Assembly: GCF_001184025.1 (NCBI RefSeq)
Contig: NZ_BBYG01000016.1
Location: forward strand, 434,001 to 498,000
Reading direction: 5' to 3'
From: Streptomyces maremycinicus
GTDB lineage: Bacteria; Actinomycetota; Actinomycetes; Streptomycetales; Streptomycetaceae
Length of the DNA stretch: 64,000 bases
A program made the translations under genes and the position numbers. The first letter of the stretch is position 1. The number at the start of each line of letters is the position of its first letter. Below, piece after piece: positions 33,352 through 41,571 of this stretch. The notes under the pieces are model-generated. The model searched no databases. It saw nothing but the letters and a program-made list of their open reading frames with translations, and was not told the origin of the DNA.

Positions 33352-34437
33352 CTACTGCCGGATCGCCCAGCCCCTCTCGCGCAGCGCCGAGGACAGCACC
33401 ACCGCGGACTTCGGCTCGACCATCAGCTGCACCAGACCCGCCTGCTGCCCGGTCGCGTGCTCGATGCGGACGTCCTCGATGTTGACGCCCGCCTGTCCCG
33501 CGTCCGCGAAGATGCGGGCCAGCTGACCGGGCTGGTCGTCGATGAGCACCGCCACCACCTCGTACGCCCGCGGAGCGGCTCCGTGCTTGCCGGGGACGCG
33601 GACCTGGCCCGCGTTGCCGCGGCGCAGCACGTCCTGGACGCCGTCGGCGCCCGCCCGGCGCTTGACGTCGTCGGAGGACTGGAGGGAGCGCAGGGAGCGG
33701 ACCGTCTCCTCCAGGTCGGCGGCGACGTCGGTGAGCAGGTCGGCGACCGGCCCCGGGTTCGCGGACAGGATGTCGATCCACATGCCGGGGTCGGAGGCGG
33801 CGATCCGGGTGACGTCCCGGATGCCCTGCCCGCACAGCCGTACGGCGGCCTCCTCGGCGTGCTCCAGCCGCGCCGCGACCATGCTGGAGACCAGGTGCGG
33901 CATGTGGGAGACCAGCGCCACCGCGCGGTCGTGGGCGTCGGCGTCCATGACCACCGGGACGGCACGGCAGTGCGAGACCAGCTCCAGGGCGAGGTTCAGC
34001 ACCTCGGTGTCGGTGTCCCGGGTCGGCGTCAGCACCCAGGGGCGGCCCTCGAAGAGGTCGCCGGTCGCGGCCAGCGGGCCCGACTTCTCCCGGCCGGACA
34101 TGGGGTGGCTGCCGATGTACGCCGACAGGTCGAGGCCGAGGGCCTCCAGCTCCCGGCGCGGCCCGCCCTTCACGCTGGCCACGTCGAGGTAGCCGCGGGC
34201 CACCCCGCGGCGCATGGCGTCGGCGAGCACGCCGGCCACGTGCGCGGGCGGCGCGGCGACGATCGCGAGGTCCACCGGGCCCTCGGGCTCCGCGTCGGTG
34301 CCGGCGCCGAGCGCCGCCGCCGTCCGGGCCTGTCCCGGGTCGTGGTCGGTGAGGTGCACGACGACGCCCCGCTGGGCGAGGGCCAGCGCGGCGGACGTGC
34401 CGATCAGCCCGGTCCCGATGACGAGCGCGGTCCTCAC
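33352..34437 (-). CDS. tyrA: Prephenate dehydrogenase with C-terminal ACT domain
   Basis: A 361-aa protein. An N-terminal NAD-binding fold (VIGTGLIGTSAALAL, about 5-19) and SHPMSGREKSGPLAA (about 113-127, substrate pocket) identify TyrA. Residues 285-355 form an ACT domain (YEVVAVLIDDQPGQLARIFADAG), usually for tyrosine feedback. It oxidatively decarboxylates prephenate to 4-hydroxyphenylpyruvate. The GTG start overlaps the aroH stop as GTGA, so two consecutive steps from chorismate are translationally coupled. Confidence 0.92.
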   Translation of the reverse strand: MRTALVIGTGLIGTSAALALAQRGVVVHLTDHDPGQARTAAALGAGTDAEPEGPVDLAIVAAPPAHVAGVLADAMRRGVARGYLDVASVKGGPRRELEALGLDLSAYIGSHPMSGREKSGPLAATGDLFEGRPWVLTPTRDTDTEVLNLALELVSHCRAVPVVMDADAHDRAVALVSHMPHLVSSMVAARLEHAEEAAVRLCGQGIRDVTRIAASDPGMWIDILSANPGPVADLLTDVAADLEETVRSLRSLQSSDDVKRRAGADGVQDVLRRGNAGQVRVPGKHGAAPRAYEVVAVLIDDQPGQLARIFADAGQAGVNIEDVRIEHATGQQAGLVQLMVEPKSAVVLSSALRERGWAIRQ

Positions 34438-34796
34438 TGGGCGATGTCCCTGCGCAGGGCGGCCGCGGCACCGAGGTAGACGTGGTTGATGTCGGCGCGC
34501 GCCTTGTCGGACTCGACGTGCGCGAGGATACGCACGACCCGCGGCATGGCGCCCGCGATGTCGAGTTCCTGGGCGCAGATCAGCGGCACGTCGACGATGC
34601 CGAGCTTGCGGGCCGCGGCCGCCGGGAAGTCGCTGTGCAGGTCGGGCGTGGCAGTGAACCAGATGCTGATCAGGTCGTCGGCCGCGAGCGAGTTCCGCTC
34701 CAGGACGGCGGTGAGCAGGGCTCCGACCTGCTCGTCCATGTGGCCGGCCTCGTCCCGCTCGAGTTGGACGGCTCCCCGGACCGCTCGTACCGCCAC
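34434..34796 (-). CDS. aroH: Chorismate mutase, AroH class
   Basis: A 120-aa AroH-type (trimeric, pseudo-alpha/beta-barrel) mutase: VRAVRGAVQLERDEAGHM at the start contributes the active-site Arg and Glu. ISIWFTATPDLHSDFPAAAAR, VPLICAQELDIAGAMPRVVRIL and the C-terminal region complete the family pattern. It converts chorismate to prephenate, the substrate of the coupled TyrA. AGGAG lies just upstream of the start. Confidence 0.92.
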   Translation of the reverse strand: MAVRAVRGAVQLERDEAGHMDEQVGALLTAVLERNSLAADDLISIWFTATPDLHSDFPAAAARKLGIVDVPLICAQELDIAGAMPRVVRILAHVESDKARADINHVYLGAAAALRRDIAQ

Positions 34797-34990
34797 GGCG
34801 CTGCTCCTTGCTGACGTACCGACTGCCGACTACGGCTCCTGACGCAGCCAGCCTAGTCAGCCCGCGCCGGTCCGGGGCGTGCCGCCCGCGTGCCGAGACG
34901 GGAACGCCTCCGTACGCCCTTTACTGCGGGTGCGGCCTGCGCTCTCATGACACTCTGACGGCAGGACACCCGCATCGGGGAAGGCCCGAC

Positions 34991-35650
34991 ATGAAGCGTC
35001 CAGGACCCCTGCTCACCCTTCTCGCGGGACTGGTGCTCGGCCTGTTCCTGCTGACGCTCAACGCGACCACGGGGACGAGGACGGCGTCGTCCTCGTACGA
35101 GGAGAGTTCGCCGAGCCCGGCCCCCGTCGCGAGCACGGCCTCCCCCGCACCCACGCACACCCCGTCCCCCTCCCGGGTGCCGGCCGTCGACGCCGACTAC
35201 GCCGGCCGCACGGACGACGACGCCGCGTCGGTCGCCGTCTCGGTCGACGACGGCAAGGCGATCGCGTACTACTGCGACGGGCGCACGGAGGAGTCCTGGC
35301 TCAAGGGCGACGTCGAGGACGACGGCACGCTGCGGCTCACCGGCAAGGACGGCGCGAAGCTCGACGGCACCCTCGAGGACGGCGAGCGCGTCGAGGGCTC
35401 GGTGACCGTGGGCGGCGGCCGGCACGCCTTCTCGGCGGACCGGGCGACGAAGCCGTCCGGCCTGTGGCGGGCGACGGCCACCGTGCGCTCCGCGAAGATC
35501 GACGGCGGCTGGATCGTGCTGAAGGACGGCACCCAGGTGGGCATCGTCACCCGCGACGGCAAGCCCTCCCCCGCGCCCCGCATCGACCCGGAGACCGGCG
35601 CGGTGACGGTCGACGGACAGCAGCTCACGGCCCGTCCCGCCACGCCCTGA
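34991..35650 (+). CDS. Membrane-anchored or secreted protein of unknown function
   Basis: A 219-aa protein beginning at the ATG at 34991 (GGGGAAGG upstream). One N-terminal hydrophobic segment (residues 6-25), then a 35-residue Ser/Pro/Ala linker. The globular part (about 60-210) is beta-rich with repeated Asp/Gly turns (DDGTLRLTGKDGAKLDGTLEDGERVEGSVTVGG). The domain is probably exported. Related proteins in Streptomyces are uncharacterised. It lies 22 bp upstream of the DUF6529 gene, so the three plus-strand genes likely form one operon. Confidence 0.65.
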   Translation: MKRPGPLLTLLAGLVLGLFLLTLNATTGTRTASSSYEESSPSPAPVASTASPAPTHTPSPSRVPAVDADYAGRTDDDAASVAVSVDDGKAIAYYCDGRTEESWLKGDVEDDGTLRLTGKDGAKLDGTLEDGERVEGSVTVGGGRHAFSADRATKPSGLWRATATVRSAKIDGGWIVLKDGTQVGIVTRDGKPSPAPRIDPETGAVTVDGQQLTARPATP

Positions 35651-35672
35651 CCCCTTCGAGCAGGGAGCCATC

Positions 35673-36257
35673 ATGACCGTCGACCCGAACGCCGCCACCC
35701 AGGGTTTCCCCGGCCCCGAGCCCGCGCGGCACGACCCGGGTGCGGCCCGCTATCTGGTCCCGGCGCTGGTCGCCGCCGCCGTGGCGGTCGTCCTCGGCGT
35801 GTACGGCAAGGTCCACGACCCGGCCGGGACGGCCTTCAACCTGGCCGGCTTCAGCAGCACGGGCGCGGTCAAGTCCTGGCTGGCGACGGCCGCGATGTTC
35901 TTCGCGCTGGTCCAGCTCGTCTCGGCCGCGATGCTGTACGGCAGGCTGCCGGGGCCCGCCTGGTCCGGCACGCTGCACCGCTGGTCGGGCCGCGCCGCCT
36001 TCCTCGTCGCGGTCCCGGTTGCGGTGCACTGCCTGTACGCGCTTGGCTGGCAGACGTACGAAACGCGCGTGATGTGGCACTCCCTCCTGGGTTGCTTCTT
36101 CTTCGGCGCATTCAGTGCCAAGATGCTGCTGCTCCGTTCGGAGCGACTCCCGGGGTGGCTGCTGCCGATCGTCGGCGGGCTCGTCCTCGCCGTACTCACG
36201 GTCATCTGGCTGACCTCGGCCCTCTGGTTCTTCCGCACGTTCGGAGTGACGACATGA
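35673..36257 (+). CDS. DUF6529 family membrane protein, possible b-type heme carrier
   Basis: A 194-aa protein with five membrane segments (about 25-45, 63-88, 103-124, 134-155, 160-188). Histidines sit at helix positions 102, 119 and 136, a pattern like small cytochrome b561 or ferric-reductase-type proteins, so heme binding is plausible but only inferred. AGGGAG precedes the ATG. Its stop overlaps the ATG of the Rieske gene (ATGA), which suggests the two products act together as a membrane electron-transfer unit. Confidence 0.7.
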   Translation: MTVDPNAATQGFPGPEPARHDPGAARYLVPALVAAAVAVVLGVYGKVHDPAGTAFNLAGFSSTGAVKSWLATAAMFFALVQLVSAAMLYGRLPGPAWSGTLHRWSGRAAFLVAVPVAVHCLYALGWQTYETRVMWHSLLGCFFFGAFSAKMLLLRSERLPGWLLPIVGGLVLAVLTVIWLTSALWFFRTFGVTT

Positions 36258-36673
36258 CCCTCCCCGCGACACGGCGCACGGTTCTCCTGGCGACGGGCGG
36301 CGTGGCAGCCGCGCTCGCCACGGGCTGCGGCGAGTACGGCAACGAGGACGACACCTCGTCCGAGCAGTCCCCCAAGGCCTCCGCCGGCCAGGAGCTGGCG
36401 AAGACCACCGACATCCCCCTCGGCGGCGGCAAGATCTTCGCGGAGGAGAAGGTCGTCGTCACCCAGCCGACGAAGGACGACTTCAAGGCGTTCTCCGCGG
36501 TCTGCACCCACCAGGGCTGCACCGTCGGCAGCGTCGCCGACGGCATGATCCACTGCCCCTGCCACAAGAGCGAGTTCCGCATCGCCGACGGCTCGGTGGC
36601 CGGTGGCCCGGCGACGAAGCCCCTGCCCGCGGAGCAGATCACGGTCCAGGGCACTTCGATCAAGCTGGCCTGA
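36254..36673 (+). CDS. Tat-exported Rieske [2Fe-2S] lipoprotein
   Basis: A 139-aa protein with a twin-arginine signal (RR at 7-8, hydrophobic core) and a lipobox LATGC (21-25), so it should be a lipoprotein on the outer face of the membrane. The Rieske domain has CTHQGC (84-89) and CPCHKS (101-106), giving ligands Cys84, His86, Cys101 and His104 and a Cys89-Cys103 disulfide. Unlike cytochrome bc1 Rieske proteins it is very short. No oxygenase is nearby. It is translationally coupled to the DUF6529 membrane protein. Confidence 0.88.
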   Translation: MTLPATRRTVLLATGGVAAALATGCGEYGNEDDTSSEQSPKASAGQELAKTTDIPLGGGKIFAEEKVVVTQPTKDDFKAFSAVCTHQGCTVGSVADGMIHCPCHKSEFRIADGSVAGGPATKPLPAEQITVQGTSIKLA

Positions 36674-36706
36674 GCCCGGGGAGGGCCACCGGCACCGGAG
36701 CGCGGG

Positions 36707-37729
36707 TCACTGGTCCCAGAGCGCGCCGAGCGTCACCAGCTCCCCCTGGTACTCGATCCGGTCCGCCCACTCCCTCGGCCAGGCGTCGGCCCCGGCGTAC
36801 GCGCCCGCGAAGGCGCCGGTCAGACAGGCGATGGAGTCGGAGTCCCCGGAGGAGCAGGCGGCCCGGCGCAGCGCGGTCACCGGCTCGTCGGGGAAGAGCA
36901 GGAAGCACAGCAGACCGGTCGCCAGGGCCTCCTCGGCGATCCACCCGGCCCCGGTGGCGAGGCACGGGTCGTTCTCGGGCGCGGGGTCGCGCAGGGTCTC
37001 CTGGAGGCGGTCCAGCACACCGAGGCACTCGTCCCAGCCACGCGCGATGAAGTGCTCCGGGCCGGGGTCCTGGCTGCGGGTCCACAGGTCGCCGAGCCAG
37101 CGGTGGTGGTAGCGGGAGCGGTTGTCGACGGCGTAGGCCCGCAGGAGGCCGACCAGGGCGGCCGGCTCGGCGCCCTGGGTGAGCAGCCGTACGGCGTGGG
37201 CGGTGAGGTCGGAGGCGGCGAGCGCGGTGGGGTGCCCGTGGGTGAGGGCGGACTGGAGCTGGGCGGCCCCGGCCCGCTGCTCCTCGCTGAGCCCGGGGAC
37301 GAGGCCGACGGGGGCCACCCGCATGTTGGCCCCACAGCCCTTGGAACCGATCTGGCTCGCGTCCCGCCAGTCGCGCCTGTCGTCCTTGAGCAGATTGCAC
37401 GCGGTCAGGCAGGTCCGCCCGGGGGCACGGTTGTTGTCCGGCGACTGGTACCAGTCCACGAACTCCGCGCGCAGCGGCCGCGTCAGGGACGTCGGCACGA
37501 GCAGCCCCCGGTCCATGGCCGTCCGCAGGGCGCGCCCCACGGCGAGGGTCATCTGGGTGTCGTCGGAGACGAACGCGCGCTTCGGCAGGTCCATGTCCCG
37601 CCAGGGCCCGCACTTGGCGAGGATCGACGGAACGTCGTCGAACTCGGTGGGATACCCGAGCGCGTCCCCCAGCGCGAGTCCCAGCAGGGACCCGGTGGCC
37701 CGCTTCCTGACGGTGGTCGAGGTGGTCAT
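36707..37729 (-). CDS. ADP-ribosylglycohydrolase (DraG/ARH family)
   Basis: A 340-aa protein with the DraG signatures GSLLGLALGDALGYPTEF (about 12-29), FVSDDTQMT (metal ligands, about 53-61), IAEEALATGLLCF and SGDSDSIACLTGAFAGAY (second metal site, about 290-307). The family removes ADP-ribose from proteins, nucleic acids or small molecules. Its ATG at 37729 overlaps the nrtR stop (ATGA). This pairing suggests that freed ADP-ribose is both the product of this enzyme and the ligand sensed by NrtR. Confidence 0.88.
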   Translation of the reverse strand: MTTSTTVRKRATGSLLGLALGDALGYPTEFDDVPSILAKCGPWRDMDLPKRAFVSDDTQMTLAVGRALRTAMDRGLLVPTSLTRPLRAEFVDWYQSPDNNRAPGRTCLTACNLLKDDRRDWRDASQIGSKGCGANMRVAPVGLVPGLSEEQRAGAAQLQSALTHGHPTALAASDLTAHAVRLLTQGAEPAALVGLLRAYAVDNRSRYHHRWLGDLWTRSQDPGPEHFIARGWDECLGVLDRLQETLRDPAPENDPCLATGAGWIAEEALATGLLCFLLFPDEPVTALRRAACSSGDSDSIACLTGAFAGAYAGADAWPREWADRIEYQGELVTLGALWDQ

Positions 37730-38445
37730 GCGGATCGTCCTTCCCGGGGCGGTCGCAGCAGGGGCGGGTGGAGCGCGGTGGCGGCGCCCGCCCGGTAGAG
37801 GGCGGCGGGCTTGCCGCGGCCGCCGGTGAGGCGCGCGCCACCGGGCACGGGCTCGACGAAGCCCGGGGTGGCCAGCACCTTGCGGCGGAAGTTGGGCCGG
37901 TCCAGGCCGGTCCCCCACACCGTCTCGTAGACCTGCCGGAGCTCGCCGAGGGTGAACTCCGGCGGGCAGAAGGCCGTGGCGAGGCAGGTGTACTCGAGCT
38001 TGGCGCCGACCCGGTCGTGGGCGTCGGCCAGGATCCGGTCGTGGTCGAAGGCGAGCTGCTTCGCGTCGTCGTACGGCAGCCAGCGCGCCCGGGCCGCGTC
38101 GCCGCCGCCCGTCGGCTCGGGGGCGTCGGGCAGCAGCGCGGCGAAGGCGACGGACACGACCCGCATCCGGGGGTCGCGGCCGGGTTCGCTGTAGGTGCGC
38201 AGCTGCTCGAGGTGCAGTCCGGAGACGTCCTTCAGGCCGGTCTCCTCGGCGAGTTCCCGCCGGGCGGCGGTCTCGGCGGACTCGTCCGGCCGCACGAATC
38301 CCCCCGGCAGCGCCCACCGGCCGGCGTACGGCTCCTGGCCGCGCTCGACGAGCAGCACGTGCAGGCTGCCCGCGCGCAGCGTGAGGACGGCGAGGTCGAC
38401 GGTGACGGCGAAGGGTTCGTGGGCGTACTTGTCGTAACCCCGCAC
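37726..38445 (-). CDS. nrtR: NrtR: Nudix-fold ADP-ribose-sensing transcriptional regulator
   Basis: A 239-aa protein. I start at the GTG at 38445, with AGGGGG 9 nt upstream. Residues 15-145 form a Nudix fold (WALPGGFVRPDESAE, then RRELAEETG), with the Nudix box intact. The C-terminal part (PPEFTLGELRQVYETVWG, RPNFRRKVLATPGFVEPV) is the winged helix that defines NrtR. NrtR proteins repress NAD-metabolism genes and release DNA on binding ADP-ribose. A palindrome directly upstream (38464-38480) is the likely autoregulatory operator. The operon includes the ADP-ribosylglycohydrolase. Confidence 0.85.
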   Translation of the reverse strand: MRGYDKYAHEPFAVTVDLAVLTLRAGSLHVLLVERGQEPYAGRWALPGGFVRPDESAETAARRELAEETGLKDVSGLHLEQLRTYSEPGRDPRMRVVSVAFAALLPDAPEPTGGGDAARARWLPYDDAKQLAFDHDRILADAHDRVGAKLEYTCLATAFCPPEFTLGELRQVYETVWGTGLDRPNFRRKVLATPGFVEPVPGGARLTGGRGKPAALYRAGAATALHPPLLRPPREGRSA

Positions 38446-38463
38446 GACGAACACCCCCTTTTA

Positions 38464-38480
38464 ATAGTCACCACGACTAT
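38464..38480. promoter_or_regulatory. NrtR operator candidate
   Basis: ATAGTC-ACCAC-GACTAT is a 6+5+6 palindrome immediately upstream of the nrtR ribosome-binding site. AT-rich symmetric sites of this length are typical for NrtR. It sits in an unusually AT-rich patch for this genome. Confidence 0.7.
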
Positions 38481-38503
38481 AAAAAGGGGGTGCGGTCCCG
38501 CAC
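38481..38503 (-). terminator. Terminator after rluB, abutting the NrtR operator
   Basis: GTGCG-GTCC-CGCAC (38490-38503) is followed on the minus strand by CCCC and a run of five T. It ends transcription from rluB just before the nrtR promoter. Confidence 0.45.
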
Positions 38504-38540
38504 AAGCCCCGGGAGCCCCCGGAAACCTGCCGGATACGGC

Positions 38541-39698
38541 CTAGAGCTCGACTTCCTTCATCAGCATGCCGACCTCGGTGTTGGACAGCCGGCGCAGCCA
38601 GCCCGACTTCTGGTCGCCCAGGGTGATCGGGCCGAAGGCGACGCGGACCAGCTTGTCGACAGGGAAGCCGGCCTCCGCCAGCATCCGGCGCACGATGTGC
38701 TTGCGGCCCTCGTGCAGGGTGACCTCGACGAGGTAGTTCTTGCCGGTCTGCTCGACGACCCGGAAGTGGTCCGCCTTGGCGTACCCGTCCTCCAGCTGGA
38801 TGCCGTCCTTCAGACGCTTGCCCAGGTCACGCGGGATGGGGCCCACGATGTGCGCGAGGTAGACCTTCTTCACGCCGTACTTGGGGTGGGTCAGCCGGTG
38901 CGCCAGCTCGCCGTGGTTGGTGAGCAGGATGACGCCCTCGGTCTCGGTGTCGAGCCGCCCGACGTGGAACAGCCGCGTCTCGCGGTTGGTCACGTAGTCG
39001 CCGAGGCACTGACGGCCCTCGGTGTCCTCCATCGTGGAGACGACGCCGGCCGGCTTGTTCAGCGAGAAGAACTGGTACGACTGGGTGGCGACGGTCAGGC
39101 CGTCGACCTTGACCTCGTCGTTCTCCGGGTCGACCCGCTTGCCCTGCTCCAGGACGATCTCGCCGTTGACCTCGACCCGAGCCTGCTCGATCAGCTCCTC
39201 GCAGGCGCGCCGGGAGCCGTAGCCCGCGCGGGCGAGGACCTTCTGGAGCCGCTCGCCCTCCTGCTCGGCACCCGGGAAGGTCTTGGGCAGCTTGATGTCC
39301 TTCTTGCCGGCGTACCGGTCCCGGTTGCGCTCCTCGGCCCGCGTCTCGTACTCGCGGGAGCGGGCCGGCTCGGTGCGTCCGCCACGCTGCTGGCCCTGCC
39401 GGGGGCCGCCCTTGGCGCCGCCCCGGGCCGCGCCGCCGCGCCCGGCCTTCGGGCCCTCGTGGGTGGCGTTGGGGCCTACGTCGTAGCGGCGCTCCTCGGG
39501 ACGCGGCTTGCCGGGACGCTTCGGCCTGTCGTCACGGCCTCCCGCGCCCGTCGGCCTGTCGTCACGGCCTCCGGAGCCGCCCCTGGACCTGTCGTCGCGG
39601 CCTCCCGAGCCGCCCCTCGGCTGGGAACCGCCCCCGCCGGTCCCCCGGGGCTTGCCGCGCCCGTTGTTCCTGCCACTGCCACTGCCACTGCTTCGCAT
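38541..39698 (-). CDS. rluB: 23S rRNA pseudouridine synthase RluB family, with long N-terminal basic repeat region
   Basis: A 385-aa protein starting at the ATG at 39698, which overlaps the scpB stop as TGATG. Residues 1-130 are a low-complexity Gly/Arg/Asp/Lys region with repeated GGRDDR units, likely RNA-binding and disordered. An S4 domain follows (ERLQKVLARAGYGSRRACEELI), then the synthase core (HVGRLDTETEGVILLTNHG, with the catalytic Asp in GRLD) and KHIVRRMLAEAG. The family modifies helix 89 of 23S rRNA. It is the last gene of the parA-scpAB run. Confidence 0.9.
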   Translation of the reverse strand: MRSSGSGSGRNNGRGKPRGTGGGGSQPRGGSGGRDDRSRGGSGGRDDRPTGAGGRDDRPKRPGKPRPEERRYDVGPNATHEGPKAGRGGAARGGAKGGPRQGQQRGGRTEPARSREYETRAEERNRDRYAGKKDIKLPKTFPGAEQEGERLQKVLARAGYGSRRACEELIEQARVEVNGEIVLEQGKRVDPENDEVKVDGLTVATQSYQFFSLNKPAGVVSTMEDTEGRQCLGDYVTNRETRLFHVGRLDTETEGVILLTNHGELAHRLTHPKYGVKKVYLAHIVGPIPRDLGKRLKDGIQLEDGYAKADHFRVVEQTGKNYLVEVTLHEGRKHIVRRMLAEAGFPVDKLVRVAFGPITLGDQKSGWLRRLSNTEVGMLMKEVEL

Positions 39699-40327
39699 CA
39701 AAGTTCCGTCGTCGTCGTGTCGTCTGCATCTGCATCCGGTGCGTCCGGATCGAACGACGGGACCCCTTCCAGCATCTCGGCCTCGATCGCCTCCGCCTCG
39801 GGGAGAAAGGGCGCGAGCTCCGGGAGCTCGTCCAGACCGCGCAGGCCCATCCGCTCCAGAAAGTAGTTCGTCGTCACGTACAGGATCGCACCTGTTTCGG
39901 GTTCCGCGCCCGCCTCCTCGACCAGACCGCGCTGGAGCAGGGTGCGCATCACGCCGTCGCAGTTCACTCCGCGCACCGCGGAGACCCTGCTGCGGCTGAC
40001 CGGCTGGCGGTACGCGACGACCGCCAGGGTCTCCAGCGCGGCCTGGGTGAGCCGGGCCTGCTGGCCGTCCAGCACGAAGCCCTCGACGGCCGCCGCGTAC
40101 TCGGGCCGGGAGTAGAACCGCCAGCCGCCCGCGATGAGCCTGAGCTCGAAGCCGCGCCCCTGCACGGTGTACTCGTCGGCCAGCTCGCGCAACGCGTCCG
40201 CGATCCTGCGCCGGGGCCGCTGGAGGATCTTCGCGAGGTGCTCCTCGGTCGCGGGCTCGTCGACGACCATCAGCACGGCCTCCAGGGCCGGCTTGAGGTC
40301 GAGCGCGGCGACGGTCTCCTCACTCAC
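39698..40327 (-). CDS. scpB: Segregation and condensation protein B
   Basis: A 209-aa ScpB with two winged helices: LKPALEAVLMVVDEPATEEHL through LRELADEY, and LTQAALETLAVVAYRQPVSRSRVSAVRGVN. The tail is acidic. ScpB dimers bind ScpA in the SMC condensin. The GTG start overlaps the scpA stop (GTGA), and its own stop overlaps rluB. Confidence 0.93.
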   Translation of the reverse strand: MSEETVAALDLKPALEAVLMVVDEPATEEHLAKILQRPRRRIADALRELADEYTVQGRGFELRLIAGGWRFYSRPEYAAAVEGFVLDGQQARLTQAALETLAVVAYRQPVSRSRVSAVRGVNCDGVMRTLLQRGLVEEAGAEPETGAILYVTTNYFLERMGLRGLDELPELAPFLPEAEAIEAEMLEGVPSFDPDAPDADADDTTTTEL

Positions 40328-41553
40328 GTCTTCGTCTCCTTCTCGGGCTCCTCGGGCGGCCGGTCGAACTCGTCCGTGACCATCGGCTGCGCGTCCCCCT
40401 CCCCGCCGGTCCAGCGCACCAGCAGCTCACCGAGCGCGCTCTCCTGGTCGAGCGCGACCGCCTTCTCCCGGTACAGCTCGAGCAGCGCCAGGAAGCGGGC
40501 CACCACCGTGAGGGTGTCCTCGGTGTCCGCCACCAGCGTGCGGAAGCTGGCCTCGCCGAGCTCCCGCAGCCGTGCGACGACGATCCCGGCCTGCTCCTGC
40601 ACGCTCACCAGCGGCGCGTGGATGTGGTCGACGTACACCTGCGGCTTCGCCCGGGGCTGCATCGCCTTGACCGCGAGCTTCGCGAACCCCTCCGGGCCGA
40701 TGCTGATGACGACCTCGGGCAGCAGCTCGGCGTGGTGCGGTTCGAGGCCGACGGTACGGGGGTAGCGCCGGGCCTCGCTCTCCAGCCGGTCCGTGAAGAT
40801 GTCGGCGACCCGCTTGTAGGCCCGGTACTGGAGCAGCCGGGCGAACAGCAGGTCCCGGGCCTCCAGCAGGGCCAGGTCGGCCTCGTCCTCGACCTCCGCG
40901 GCGGGCAGCAGCCGGGCCGCCTTGAGATCGAGCAGGGTGGCGGCGACGACCAGGAACTCGGTCGTCTGGTCCAGGTCCCAGTCGGGGCCCATCGCCCGGA
41001 TGTGCGCCATGAACTCGTCGGTCACCTTCGACAGCGCGACCTCGGTGACGTCCAGCTTGTGCTTGGAGATCAACTGGAGCAGCAGGTCGAAGGGCCCCTC
41101 GAAATTGGCGAGGCGCACTTTGAACACACCGTCGGAGGATTCCCCGGGCTCGGCACCATCCCCAGAACCGACGGGCTCCGGCCCCCGGGGTCCCGGATCG
41201 ACGGGCTCCGGCCCCCCGGCTTCCGCATCCCCGGGCGCCTGCCATACGGATTCCGCACCCGCAGGCTCCGGCTCTACCGACTCCGGTCCTACGGATCCCG
41301 CATCTCCGGGCTCCGGTTCCACCGATTCCGGCAGGACGGGTTCCGGAGCGGACGGATCCGTTACGACGGGTTCCGGTACGACAGGGTCGGCCACGACAGG
41401 ATCAGGTACGACGGGATCCGGTTCCGGTTCCGGTGCTGCCGGCTCGGGCTCCGGTCCGGCGGGTACCGGTGCCGTCCCGGGGCCCCGCCCCAGCGCACGC
41501 CGACGGCCGGCTGCTGAGCCGGGGCCGGGGACGGGAGCGTCGTTCGAGGTCAT
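40324..41553 (-). CDS. scpA: Segregation and condensation protein A with long acidic-proline N-terminal extension
   Basis: A 409-aa kleisin; typical ScpA proteins are about 250-280 aa. Residues 1-145 are a low-complexity Pro/Glu/Val/Gly region with repeated units such as PDPVVADPVVPEPV, encoded by imperfect DNA repeats at about 41150-41480. The kleisin core begins at VFKVRLANFEGPFDLLLQLISKHKLDV (about residue 146). It links the SMC heads and ScpB. It lies 18 bp downstream of the ribbon-helix-helix gene and overlaps scpB. Confidence 0.92.
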   Translation of the reverse strand: MTSNDAPVPGPGSAAGRRRALGRGPGTAPVPAGPEPEPAAPEPEPDPVVPDPVVADPVVPEPVVTDPSAPEPVLPESVEPEPGDAGSVGPESVEPEPAGAESVWQAPGDAEAGGPEPVDPGPRGPEPVGSGDGAEPGESSDGVFKVRLANFEGPFDLLLQLISKHKLDVTEVALSKVTDEFMAHIRAMGPDWDLDQTTEFLVVAATLLDLKAARLLPAAEVEDEADLALLEARDLLFARLLQYRAYKRVADIFTDRLESEARRYPRTVGLEPHHAELLPEVVISIGPEGFAKLAVKAMQPRAKPQVYVDHIHAPLVSVQEQAGIVVARLRELGEASFRTLVADTEDTLTVVARFLALLELYREKAVALDQESALGELLVRWTGGEGDAQPMVTDEFDRPPEEPEKETKT

Positions 41554-41571
41554 GGCCCCCGCAGGCTACCG

